Assembly: GCA_964417785.1 (NCBI GenBank)
Contig: CAYQJO010000153.1
Coordinates: 1 to 10,787, forward strand
From: DAOTUL01 sp034437435
Lineage (GTDB): Bacteria > Chloroflexota > Anaerolineae > Aggregatilineales > Phototrophicaceae
Direction of reading: 5' to 3'
DNA: 10,787 bases
The first letter of the stretch is position 1. Each line of letters opens with the position of its first letter. Below are positions 1 through 6,677 of the stretch, piece after piece. The translations under genes and the position numbers were made by a program. Below the pieces are notes generated by a model, which ran no database searches, was not told where the DNA came from, and worked only from the letters and a program-made list of their open reading frames with translations.

Positions 1-93
1 CATGGCCGGGCGATTGTCGAGCGCGTGATGGCGCTTTCGGAGCCGTTCGGCACGGCGCTGCGGGTCGAGGGTCCGGGCGTGGTGGTGATCTAA
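1..93 (+). CDS. C-terminal end of an unrecognised protein (partial)
   Basis: Frame 1 is open from the window edge to a TAA at 91-93 and gives 30 residues ending in GPGVVVI. The codon bias (GC-rich third positions) matches the genes that follow, so this is probably the true end of a gene that starts outside the window. The piece is too short to assign: it contains a helix-like stretch (IVERVMALSEPFG) followed by short beta-like segments. No family is claimed. Its stop is followed almost at once by the first palindromic repeat (103), which could serve as its 3' stem-loop. Confidence 0.6.
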   Translation, partial: HGRAIVERVMALSEPFGTALRVEGPGVVVI

Positions 94-102
94 GTCGTGG
101 CC

Positions 103-161
103 GGGACGGCACGCGGGCCGTCCCCTACGATCATCCTGTAGGGACGCGCAAAGGCGCGTCC
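103..161. repeat. Inverted pair of GTAG-footed palindromic (REP-like) units
   Basis: Left unit: stem arms 103-110 and 117-124 (GGGACGGC / GCCGTCCC), 6-base loop, then CTAC at 125-128. Right unit: GTAG at 138-141, then arms 142-149 and 154-161 (GGACGCGC / GCGCGTCC) with a 4-base loop. The two units face each other with the CTAC and GTAG feet inside, 9 bases apart. Stem sequences differ between units while remaining perfectly paired. The conserved tetranucleotide at the 5' foot of a hairpin is the hallmark of REP elements recognised by RAYT/TnpA-REP proteins. Membership of that class is inferred. Confidence 0.8.
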
Positions 162-165
162 GAAA

Positions 166-318
166 ATGTCACGGATAGGTGCATTCTTGAACCCGGACGC
201 GAAAAATCGCGTCCCTACGAAAACGTGGGTAGGGACGGCATTATTGCCGTCCGCAGAAATGAAGAACGTCGGCGCGATTCTGGATGAGATTTGTGAGCGA
301 TTGGACATAGGAGAATAG
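166..318 (+). CDS. Possible small ORF spanning a palindrome pair, just before the secreted-protein gene
   Basis: ATG 166 opens 50 codons ending at TAG 316-318, one base before the ATG of the secreted protein. The middle residues (NPDAKNRVPTKTWVGTALLP) are encoded by the second palindrome pair; the end (MKNVGAILDEICERLDIGE) looks like an amphipathic helix and could start at its own ATG 259. No ribosome site precedes ATG 166. It may be a real leader peptide coupled to the next gene, a remnant gene tail invaded by repeats, or chance. Confidence 0.2.
   Translation: MSRIGAFLNPDAKNRVPTKTWVGTALLPSAEMKNVGAILDEICERLDIGE
195..252. repeat. Second inverted pair of GTAG-footed palindromic units
   Basis: Left unit: arms 195-202 and 207-214 (GGACGCGA / TCGCGTCC), loop AAAA, CTAC at 215-218. 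Right unit: GTAG at 229-232, arms 233-240 and 245-252 (GGACGGCA / TGCCGTCC), loop TTAT. The inner spacer is 10 bases. The geometry matches the pair at 103-161, so the leader of the following operon carries four potential hairpins. They may act on mRNA processing or stability, or be passive repeats; sequence alone does not decide. Confidence 0.8.
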
Positions 319-319
319 T

Positions 320-1522
320 ATGCGTAGGTTATGGATGATTGTTGCGGTTTTCTTGCTCATGGTGCCGGTCGCGGCACAGACGGAACAGATTTCAATTACG
401 GAGGAGGCGTTCAACGCAGCCGCCCAGAACTGGCAGATCAACGGCGTTGAGTCGGTGCTGGTAGAACTGGAGGATGCAGTTATTCTGGTGACGGCGACCC
501 TGGTCAACGGGATGGAACTGGAAGTGCAGGCCACACCGGTATTCGAGGCGGGGACGCTCTCCTGGTCGGGCGAGAACGCCTGGCCGGTGGCCGATCCGCC
601 GGACCGGGCGCAGCGGGTGGCGGATGCCATCGCCAACCGCACCCGCCGTACCCTGAACCGTCTGGCGGCGTCCATGATCGAGGGCGCGGGGACACTGCGC
701 TGGGATAGCTTGACGGTAGAACGCGGCGTGATCGACATTTCGCTGGTCAGCACGGGCGCAGGCGCGGGCTTCCGTGTCTTCTCCCAGGATGCCATCAACC
801 AGATGGATTGGGGTGAGGGCGACATTCAGTTCGAGGTGGGTGAAAACCAGATCACGGCCAACATGGATATGTGGAACGTGGTTCTGCGCCCGCCTGCCGC
901 TGGCGAGTCGGGCTGGACGGCAGAAGCCGTTGACGGTGATGTGCCGCAGACGGTGCTGGATCGGCTGGCTCAAACAGCGACGGAGCGTTTCATGCGGCGG
1001 CAGTCATCCGATGTCGTGGTTGGCAACGGTCAGATTATCGACATGGTGGACGGCGGCACGACCACCCGCACCATCGACGTGTCACTGGCACAACTGCGGC
1101 AGCGGCTCAACATGCGCGGTGTCGAGATCGAAGCCAGCGAGGGACGGTTGCTGTTCACGACCGGCCAGGGTACCGCGATCCTTATACCGGACCCGCAAAC
1201 CGGCAACTGGTTGGTGGAGGGTGATGCGCCGCCACAGATGGCGCAGCGCCTGACGGAGGTGATGACCCGCACTATCGACCGCGTGGTCGCAGACCGCTTT
1301 GGCCCGGAAGCGGATACGCACGCTTCCAGTGTTACCGTTGGCGTCACCATTCTGGGCATCACGGTTGAGGTTACGGTCGATAGTGACAGTAACATACCTG
1401 GCGTGGATGTTGGCTTTGCCGAAGACGCTGAAGGCGATGCGAGCGGCGGTAATGGCGATGTCGGCGGGAGTGACGAAGGTGACGATGGCGGTGACGGGGA
1501 AGGCGGCGAAGTAGAGCCTTAG
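320..1522 (+). CDS. Secreted protein of three diverged tandem repeats with acidic Gly-rich tail
   Basis: 400 residues starting at ATG 320, with AGGAG at 309-313 six bases upstream. A signal peptide covers residues 1-20: positive MRR, a hydrophobic core, then a VAAQ-type cleavage site, with no lipobox Cys, so the product is probably exported and released or wall-held. The mature part appears to be three diverged copies of a domain of about 100-120 residues (about 25-145, 153-255, 256-352). Each copy has beta-like strands, a Pro-rich turn (ADPPDRAQ; GDVPQTV; GDAPPQM), an amphipathic helix with Arg (RTRRTLNRLA; TATERFMRR; VMTRTIDRVV), then beta strands. Residues 365-400 are low-complexity Gly/Asp/Glu/Ser, a flexible acidic tail. 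I do not recognise the family. The stop is 3 bases before the radical SAM gene, so the two are very likely co-transcribed. Function unknown; the architecture suggests an extracellular binding or lipid-contacting protein, which is inference only. Confidence 0.85.
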   Translation: MRRLWMIVAVFLLMVPVAAQTEQISITEEAFNAAAQNWQINGVESVLVELEDAVILVTATLVNGMELEVQATPVFEAGTLSWSGENAWPVADPPDRAQRVADAIANRTRRTLNRLAASMIEGAGTLRWDSLTVERGVIDISLVSTGAGAGFRVFSQDAINQMDWGEGDIQFEVGENQITANMDMWNVVLRPPAAGESGWTAEAVDGDVPQTVLDRLAQTATERFMRRQSSDVVVGNGQIIDMVDGGTTTRTIDVSLAQLRQRLNMRGVEIEASEGRLLFTTGQGTAILIPDPQTGNWLVEGDAPPQMAQRLTEVMTRTIDRVVADRFGPEADTHASSVTVGVTILGITVEVTVDSDSNIPGVDVGFAEDAEGDASGGNGDVGGSDEGDDGGDGEGGEVEP

Positions 1523-1525
1523 TCG

Positions 1526-2587
1526 ATGAAAGCCTTATTGAATCTTGCAGGCGACCGGCTGCATGCCCTGCCGCTGGTCGTGATGTATCTGACGGACGGG
1601 TGCAACAGCCGCTGCATCTCGTGTGACATCTGGCGCAGTCCGCGCCGCAATATGGATATGGCGCTGGTGGAATCCATCGCGGCGGAGTGCGGTCGGCTGG
1701 GCGTGCGCTGGGTGCTGCTCAGCGGCGGCGAGGCCATGCAGCATCCGCAGTGGCCGGAGATCGGTCGGCGCTTCCGGGCGGCGGGTGTGCATGTGATGCT
1801 GTTGACCAACGGCCTTCTGCTGCGCAAACAGGCGGATTCCCTGCCCGCCAGCGTCGATGAGGTGATCGTCAGTCTGGACGGCGGCACCGCCCCCACCTAT
1901 CACACCATTCGCGGGGTCGATGCCTTCGATCTGGTGCTGGATGGGATTCGCGCCGTGAAGGAGCGCGGTCTGCCGGTGACGACGCGCACGACGGTGCAAA
2001 AGGCCAATTTCCGCGAAATCCCGCAGATCATCGCCGCCGCCAGCGATGCCGGTGCCGACCAGATCAGTTTCCTGGCGGTGGATGTGGCGAATCCGTTTGC
2101 GTTTGGGCCGAGGGACCTCACCATGCCGTCCAATGGCGGACGCGCCTTTGCGCGTCCCTACGACGATGTAGGGACGCCCAACCGGGCGTCCGGCGGTGAG
2201 GTCCCCCTCACCCTTAACCCGGACGACATCGCCGAATTGGATGCCATCATCGACCGTTTACCCGATGGCCCGGTGGCGGAGAGTCCGGCCAAGCTCCGGC
2301 GGATTCTGGTGGACTATTTCAAGGCCGTCGCCGGGATCGGGGCGTATCCGGCACCGCGCTGCAACGCGCCGCACTTCAGCACCGTGATCGAGGTCGATGG
2401 GCGTTTGCGTCCCTGCTATTTTCTGCCGGAGTACGGTCAGGTGCGGGCGGGCGACGATCTGCGGGAAGCCATCAACAACGATGCAGCCCGCGACCTGCGC
2501 CGCGCCTACCGGATGGGCCAGCGTGCCGAGTGCGCCCGCTGTGTGTGTCCGCTGTACAAGGGTCCGCGTGCGCTGCTGCGCATGTGA
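1526..2587 (+). CDS. Radical SAM protein with SPASM-like C-terminal cysteines
   Basis: 353 residues. The N-terminal radical SAM domain has the CxxxCxxC cluster motif at C26, C30 and C33 (CNSRCISC), which binds the SAM-cleaving [4Fe-4S] cluster, and the GGE motif at 67-69 (LSGGEA) for SAM binding. VIVSLDG at 113-119 and residues to about 190 complete a partial TIM barrel. The C-terminal part has C279, C297, C336, C339 and C341 (ECARCVC), a reduced SPASM/twitch-like auxiliary cluster region typical of enzymes that modify peptides or proteins. Residues 196-227, in a loop between barrel and C-terminus, are encoded by an inserted palindromic repeat element (2112-2205), which keeps the frame. ATG 1526 lies 3 bases after the secreted-protein stop, suggesting translational coupling. 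The substrate is unknown; the adjacent secreted protein is a candidate. A cofactor-maturation or other SPASM role is equally possible. Confidence 0.88.
   Translation: MKALLNLAGDRLHALPLVVMYLTDGCNSRCISCDIWRSPRRNMDMALVESIAAECGRLGVRWVLLSGGEAMQHPQWPEIGRRFRAAGVHVMLLTNGLLLRKQADSLPASVDEVIVSLDGGTAPTYHTIRGVDAFDLVLDGIRAVKERGLPVTTRTTVQKANFREIPQIIAAASDAGADQISFLAVDVANPFAFGPRDLTMPSNGGRAFARPYDDVGTPNRASGGEVPLTLNPDDIAELDAIIDRLPDGPVAESPAKLRRILVDYFKAVAGIGAYPAPRCNAPHFSTVIEVDGRLRPCYFLPEYGQVRAGDDLREAINNDAARDLRRAYRMGQRAECARCVCPLYKGPRALLRM
2112..2205. repeat. Composite palindromic element inserted in frame in the radical SAM gene
   Basis: Two GTAG-footed units sit inside the coding sequence: arms 2138-2145 and 2150-2157 (GGACGCGC / GCGCGTCC) then CTAC 2158-2161, and GTAG 2168-2171 then arms 2172-2179 and 2184-2191 (GGACGCCC / GGGCGTCC). 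An outer inverted repeat encloses them: GGGACCTCACC at 2112-2122 matches the reverse complement of 2195-2205, so the whole 94 bases can fold as a branched structure. The two inner units span 54 bases, exactly 18 codons, and translate to residues 205-222 (GRAFARPY...). There is no stop and no frame change. Directly after it is CCCTCACCCTTAACCC (2205-2220), another repeat-like stretch. Confidence 0.8.
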
Positions 2588-2590
2588 GTC

Positions 2591-2620
2591 TTAACAATTC
2601 AATAAACGGCTCTTTACATA
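2591..2620 (+). promoter_or_regulatory. Possible promoter for the ABC transporter operon
   Basis: The 78-base gap between the radical SAM stop and the binding-protein start is markedly AT-richer than its surroundings. TTAACA at 2591-2596 (near the TTGACA consensus) and TACATA at 2615-2620 (near TATAAT) are 18 bases apart. This is a visual match to sigma70-type boxes only; no operator or riboswitch is evident. Confidence 0.3.
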
Positions 2621-2665
2621 TGGCCTCCATACTCGCCATGTTTGCATACAAAAGAGGACTATCAT

Positions 2666-3967
2666 ATGAAAAAGCTGACTCTGCTGATCGCGCTGCTGCT
2701 GGTCTTCACGGCCATCTCGGCGCAGGACGACCCGCTGACCATCTGGTCGCGCTTCAACACTGACGATCCCGGCAACATCTCGGATGAATGGCTGGTGGAC
2801 GCGCTGGCGGAATACACGGCGGAGACCGGCGTGGAAGTCGAGAACGCCTTCAACCGCTTCGATGAGGTCAACGCCAAGTTGTCGGTGGCTGTGACCGCCG
2901 GTGGCGAAGTGCCGGACCTGGCCTACGTGGACCCGCAGTTCCTCACCTTCTACGAGCGTAACGGCATCCTCACCGACCTGACCGAATTTGTCGAAAACGC
3001 TGAATGGTACGGCGACCTGGAGCCGCTGGCCCTGGAAGGCTGCACCACGCCCGAAGGCACCATTCTGTGTGTTCCCACCACCATAATGAACTTCTTCCAT
3101 TATTACTGGGTGGACGCCTATCCTGGCGGCTTCCCGGCCAACACCGACGCTTTCCTGGCCGAGGCTGACGCCGTTGTCGAGCGCGGTTTCGCCCCGATCA
3201 CCTTCCGCGCTGAGGGCGGCACCGGCTTCGAGCGCATGTACTACGGCCTGCTGGCGTCTAACGGTGCGGCGCTGGCCGACGAAGATGGTCGTGCGGTGTG
3301 GGCCAACGAAGAAGCGGTGGAAGTGGTCGAGTTCCTGCGCACCCTGTTCGCGGAAGATTACGCCACCGATGTGTCCCTGGCTCCCGGTTTTGAATACGAA
3401 GAACCCTTCAAGCGCGGTGAAGCCGGTGGATTCGTCGCCGGTTCGCAGTCGTATGTGTATATGTCGTCCATCACTGGCCCCGACGGCACCGTCTACGAGC
3501 AGACCGACACCAGCGTCATGCCGACCCTGGCGATTGGTGAAGCCATCGCCGCCGGCCAACTAGAACTGGCTCCGCCGCTGGCCTTTGGTGACAGCATCCC
3601 GGTCTCGATGGCGGCCCCGGAAGCCTGGGCCATCCCGACTGGCTCCGAGGATATGGAAGGCGCGATGGCGTTCATCGACTTCCAGATGACGACCGCCCGC
3701 AGTGTTGCCGTGGCCGTCGCCAACGGTCAGGCCCCGGCGCTGACCTCCGCCGCCGCTGACCCGATCTTCGCCGACGATCCCTACTGGAACACCGTCAACG
3801 AGATTCGCGGCGAATACGGTATACTGGTCCCGGCCTGGGAGGATTACGACGGTGCCATCAAGCTGCTGGCCGACGCCATCCTGACCTGCCTGACCGACAT
3901 GGACGCCGACATCATGGCCGAACTGACGGAAGCGCAGGACGAATACAATTTGCTGCTGGGGCTTTAA
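2666..3967 (+). CDS. ABC transporter extracellular solute-binding protein (family 1, sugar-type)
   Basis: 433 residues from ATG 2666, chosen because AGAGGA at 2653-2658 lies 7 bases upstream and the protein then begins with a classic signal peptide (MKK, a Leu-rich core, AISAQ at 16-20, mature DDPLTIW). An upstream in-frame TTG at 2642 would add eight residues ahead of the signal and is unlikely. Length and features fit family 1 carbohydrate-binding proteins: TIWSRF near the mature N-terminus, GGEVPDLAYVD at 79-89, Trp- and Tyr-rich ligand-cleft segments, and a Gly-rich EAWAIPTGS-type region in the C-terminal half. C126 and C135 could form a disulfide. There is no lipobox Cys, so membrane anchoring as a lipoprotein is not indicated. 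It captures substrate outside the cell and delivers it to the two permeases downstream. Sugar-type specificity is inferred from the family; the substrate is not determined. Confidence 0.92.
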   Translation: MKKLTLLIALLLVFTAISAQDDPLTIWSRFNTDDPGNISDEWLVDALAEYTAETGVEVENAFNRFDEVNAKLSVAVTAGGEVPDLAYVDPQFLTFYERNGILTDLTEFVENAEWYGDLEPLALEGCTTPEGTILCVPTTIMNFFHYYWVDAYPGGFPANTDAFLAEADAVVERGFAPITFRAEGGTGFERMYYGLLASNGAALADEDGRAVWANEEAVEVVEFLRTLFAEDYATDVSLAPGFEYEEPFKRGEAGGFVAGSQSYVYMSSITGPDGTVYEQTDTSVMPTLAIGEAIAAGQLELAPPLAFGDSIPVSMAAPEAWAIPTGSEDMEGAMAFIDFQMTTARSVAVAVANGQAPALTSAAADPIFADDPYWNTVNEIRGEYGILVPAWEDYDGAIKLLADAILTCLTDMDADIMAELTEAQDEYNLLLGL

Positions 3968-3978
3968 CGGGTAACAGC

Positions 3979-4045
3979 GGACGCGGCATGCCGCGTCCCT
4001 ACAATTGATCCATTTTGGACTGTAGGGACTGGGCATGCCCAGTCC
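3979..4045. repeat. Inverted palindrome pair between binding-protein and permease genes
   Basis: Left unit: 3979-3998 is a perfect 20-base palindrome (GGACGCGGCA plus its complement) followed by CTAC 3999-4002. Right unit: GTAG 4022-4025 followed by a perfect 20-base palindrome 4026-4045 (GGACTGGGCA plus its complement). The inner spacer is 19 bases. The pair fills most of the 102-base gap between the binding-protein stop and the permease start. In RNA these would form strong stem-loops at the 3' end of the binding-protein message, a position where REP elements in E. coli malE-malF are known to protect upstream mRNA. Confidence 0.82.
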
Positions 4046-4069
4046 GAACCGATACCCCACCCATTCACC

Positions 4070-4981
4070 ATGACCGAATCGACTGCCGCCCGCAGCACAA
4101 CGCGCACCGCTGCCGGGCGTAAACCGTCCAACTTTCTACCACTGGTCTTTCTGCTGCCGACCATCCTGGTGCTGCTGGTGTTCCAGGTCGCGCCGGTCTT
4201 CTACGCCTTCTATCTGAGCATGACCCGCCGCGAGCGCGTCGATGGCGTGTTCCAGAACACCTACGTCGGTACCGACCTCTACGAACTGCTCTTGCAGGCA
4301 CCGTCGTTCCTGGAAAGCCTGGAACGGACCGTCATGTACGCCGTACCCTATATCGGATTCTCGCTGGGATTAGGGCTGGCGCTGGCGCTGCTGCTCAACA
4401 CGCGGGTGCGCGGCACCGGCGTGTATGTGGTACTCTTGTTCATGCCCTGGGTGCTTTCCGATGTAGTCGCCGGGACCATGTGGCGCTGGTTGTTCCAGCC
4501 GACCTACGGATTGGTGCAGGAATGGCTGACCGGCCTCGGCTTCGACCGTCCGCTCTACACCGACCCTGACGGCGCGATGGCGATTGTCATCGCCGCGTCG
4601 ATCTGGCAGGGGTTGGCCTTCACCACCATTCTGTCGCTGGGGGCGCTGCAAACCATCCCGACAGAAGTGATGGAATCAGCGGCTATTGACGGTGCCGGAC
4701 GGGTGCAGCGCTTCCTGCGCATCACCCTGCCGCTGATACGCGGCCATCTGCTGGTGATGCTGCTGCTGGTGTCCATCCGCGCCATCAACTCGGTCGGCCT
4801 GATTTTCGCCACCACCGGCGGCGGGCCTGGGAGCGCCACCGAGACCGCTTCGATCTACCTGCTCGATCTTGGCTGGCTGCGCGGACGGTTCAACGCAGCG
4901 GGGGCTATTTCTGTAATGTTGTTGGGCGTCAATCTGACGCTGACGACCCTGTATCTGTTTGCGATTGGACGGCGTAAGTGA
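4070..4981 (+). CDS. ABC sugar-type transporter permease, MalF/UgpA-like
   Basis: 303 residues and about six membrane helices (roughly 22-45, 92-112, 116-135, 168-190, 225-246, 277-298), the normal size for the CUT1-type first permease without the extra MalF loop. The cytoplasmic EAA loop, which docks on the ATPase, is visible at 199-223: ESAAIDGAG then ITLPLI, with the conserved Gly 17-18 residues before the coupling end replaced as usual by IDGAG. FATTGGGPGSAT at 246-257 is a common motif in this family. The start ATG 4070 has no clear Shine-Dalgarno and follows the palindrome pair, so expression may be lower than that of the binding protein. The stop TGA overlaps the next ATG by one base (4981). 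Confidence 0.92.
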   Translation: MTESTAARSTTRTAAGRKPSNFLPLVFLLPTILVLLVFQVAPVFYAFYLSMTRRERVDGVFQNTYVGTDLYELLLQAPSFLESLERTVMYAVPYIGFSLGLGLALALLLNTRVRGTGVYVVLLFMPWVLSDVVAGTMWRWLFQPTYGLVQEWLTGLGFDRPLYTDPDGAMAIVIAASIWQGLAFTTILSLGALQTIPTEVMESAAIDGAGRVQRFLRITLPLIRGHLLVMLLLVSIRAINSVGLIFATTGGGPGSATETASIYLLDLGWLRGRFNAAGAISVMLLGVNLTLTTLYLFAIGRRK

Positions 4982-5760
4982 TGCTCACCTTTATCCATAT
5001 CAGCGACACCCACATCAGCCAGCACGAAGACTACCGCCCGCATTGGGTGCGGCCGGATACCCCGCCGCCCAATCCTGCGGCGCGGGCGCTGGTAACACAG
5101 ATCAACGCGCTGCCGTTTGAACCGGCGTTCGTGCTGCATACCGGCGATGTGACCGCCGACCCTGATCCGCTGGCGTATGAGATGGCCGCCAGCATCCTCG
5201 GCGGAATCCGCTGGCCGGTACTTTACGTTCCCGGCAACCACGATAACCCGGTACTCTTGCAACAGATCGTCATGGGTCGTGAACGTCCCCGCGTGCCGAT
5301 GGAGGAGCAGATTTACATCGACGGCATGGAGATCATCACGCTGGAAAGCACCCAGGGCGCGACCCACGCTCCCACGCTGAGCGACGCGCAACTGGCGCAG
5401 CTTCGCGCCCTGGGGACCGGTCCGCGTCCGCGCATCCTGGCGCTGCACCATCCACTGCTGCCGGTCGGTATCCCCTACCTGGATGACCGCATGCGCGTGC
5501 AAAACGGCGTTGAGGCCCACAGTCTGCTGCAACGGGCCGGGGTGCGAGCGGTCTTCAGCGGGCATATCCACCAGCGCGTGACCGCCTACCACGACGGTAT
5601 CGTTTATGCCACCGCGCCCTCGACATACTATCCACTGGCGGCCTATCCGGGTCTGGTAGACGAAACGCAGACGAATGAGCCGCCGGGGTTCAATCTGGTG
5701 ATCGTGGACGAAGACCGGGTGTTCGTGCGCTCGCATGTGTTGGAGCGTGTGGATGGTTAA
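4981..5760 (+). CDS. Calcineurin-like metallophosphoesterase (class III cyclic nucleotide / phosphodiester type)
   Basis: 259 residues from ATG 4981; a GTG at 4978 is an alternative that adds one residue. All signature metal-binding blocks are present in order: DTH (D9, H11), GDVTAD (D56), GNHD (N86, H87, D88), HHP (H156-H157) and GHIH (H195, H197). This is the layout of Icc/CpdA and GpdQ-type enzymes that cleave phosphodiesters such as cyclic nucleotides or glycerophosphodiesters using two metals. No signal peptide or membrane segment is seen, so it is cytoplasmic. It is sandwiched between two permease genes, overlapping the first by 1 base and the second by 8, so it belongs to the transporter operon and probably acts on the imported compound or a derived signal. 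The substrate is inference; the fold and metal site are secure. Confidence 0.9.
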   Translation: MLTFIHISDTHISQHEDYRPHWVRPDTPPPNPAARALVTQINALPFEPAFVLHTGDVTADPDPLAYEMAASILGGIRWPVLYVPGNHDNPVLLQQIVMGRERPRVPMEEQIYIDGMEIITLESTQGATHAPTLSDAQLAQLRALGTGPRPRILALHHPLLPVGIPYLDDRMRVQNGVEAHSLLQRAGVRAVFSGHIHQRVTAYHDGIVYATAPSTYYPLAAYPGLVDETQTNEPPGFNLVIVDEDRVFVRSHVLERVDG

Positions 5761-6595
5761 ATCGCGCATCGCCCGTATCACCGACCCGCTCATCACACAT
5801 GGTTTGCTGGTACTGGCGTCGGTGATCGCGGTCTTCCCCGTACTGTATACCTTCATGACCTCGTTCAAGACAGCCGGCGGCGTGCTGACGCGGCCCCCGA
5901 CCTTCTTCCCGCAAACATGGTCGCTGGATGGCTACCAGCGGGTGCTGTTCGAGAGCCGTATGCTGCGCCATTATCTGCCCAACACGGTCATCAACGCCAG
6001 CATCTCATCGTTGATCGTGGTGACGCTGGCGGCGCTGGCGGCCTACACTTTCTCGCGCTACCGCTTTCGCGGCAGTCGGGCGCTGGAAGTGGTGATCCTG
6101 GGTGTAATGATGATGCCGGCGCTGACCTTCATCGTGCCGTACTACCGCGCCGCCAGTGATCTCGACCTGCTCGGCACGCACCAGTTCATCATCTCGGTGT
6201 ATGTGGCCTGGGGTTTGCCCTTCGCCGTGTGGATCGTGCGGGCCTTCATTGATTCGATCCCGATAGAGGTGGAGGAGGCGGCGCTGATCGACGGCTGCAC
6301 GCCGGTGCAGGCGTTGTGGTTTGTGGTGCTGCCGCTGGCGATGCCGGGCATGCTGGCTGCGTTCTTGATGGTGTTCGTGGAAAGCTGGAACGAGTTTCTG
6401 CTGGCGGTCGTCCTGCTGACCGGTGACAGCCGCACGGCCACCGTCGGGCTTTACGATTTCCAGTCGCAGTACGAGATCGAATACCATGTGTGGACGGCGG
6501 CCTGCATCGTCATCATGACGCCGGTGCTGGCGATCTTCCTGCTGCTGCGCCGCCGCTTCTTCGAGGCCATGCTCAACGGCGCGATCAAGGGGTAG
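5753..6595 (+). CDS. ABC sugar-type transporter permease, MalG/UgpE-like
   Basis: 280 residues starting at ATG 5753, with GGAG at 5742-5745 seven bases upstream; an in-frame ATG at 5735 is less likely. It overlaps the end of the phosphoesterase gene by 8 bases. About six membrane helices (around 13-36, 76-100, 111-131, 145-165, 196-222, 248-266). The EAA loop is at 173-199: VEEAALIDGCTP, then VLPLAMPG. The FYTFMTSFKT-like start and the SWNEFLLAVVL block at 211-221 are typical of second permeases of CUT1 importers. It pairs with the upstream permease to form the channel. No ATP-binding subunit follows; the operon next runs into a truncated gene. Such importers often share a housekeeping MsmX-type ATPase encoded elsewhere. 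Confidence 0.92.
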   Translation: MVKSRIARITDPLITHGLLVLASVIAVFPVLYTFMTSFKTAGGVLTRPPTFFPQTWSLDGYQRVLFESRMLRHYLPNTVINASISSLIVVTLAALAAYTFSRYRFRGSRALEVVILGVMMMPALTFIVPYYRAASDLDLLGTHQFIISVYVAWGLPFAVWIVRAFIDSIPIEVEEAALIDGCTPVQALWFVVLPLAMPGMLAAFLMVFVESWNEFLLAVVLLTGDSRTATVGLYDFQSQYEIEYHVWTAACIVIMTPVLAIFLLLRRRFFEAMLNGAIKG

Positions 6596-6618
6596 AACGG
6601 TATCTGGTATACTGTGCT

Positions 6619-6642
6619 GGACGCGGTATGCCGCGTCGCTAC
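6619..6642. repeat. Single decayed palindromic unit (CTAC side)
   Basis: Arms 6620-6626 and 6631-6637 (GACGCGG / CCGCGTC) with loop TATG, followed after one changed base by CTAC at 6639-6642. Relative to the perfect palindrome at 3979, the outermost pair is broken (G at 6638) and the centre has changed. No partner unit is visible to its right, so this is either half of a pair or a remnant. Confidence 0.65.
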
Positions 6643-6677
6643 GGCAGGTTGCGCGCATTTCAGGAAGGCAAGTATAT

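Noticed and set aside
103..253. CRISPR-like array of four short repeats
   Set aside because: Units are palindromes of differing stem sequence in alternating orientation with unequal short gaps; there are no constant repeats or spacers and no cas genes.
2642..2665. Upstream TTG start for the binding protein
   Set aside because: It would put eight charged/polar residues before the signal peptide, and the ribosome site AGAGGA is placed for ATG 2666.
2588..2665. Riboswitch or attenuator ahead of the transporter operon
   Set aside because: Only 78 bases, AT-rich, with no strong hairpin or known aptamer pattern visible.
2591..3559. Long reverse-strand ORF of 322 codons
   Set aside because: It lies opposite the binding protein, whose signal peptide, ribosome site and family features are clear; the ORF is a by-product of GC-rich codon usage.
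4855..5868. Long reverse-strand ORF of 337 codons
   Set aside because: Antisense to the phosphoesterase with its complete metal motifs; composition is Arg/His rich with no recognisable domain.
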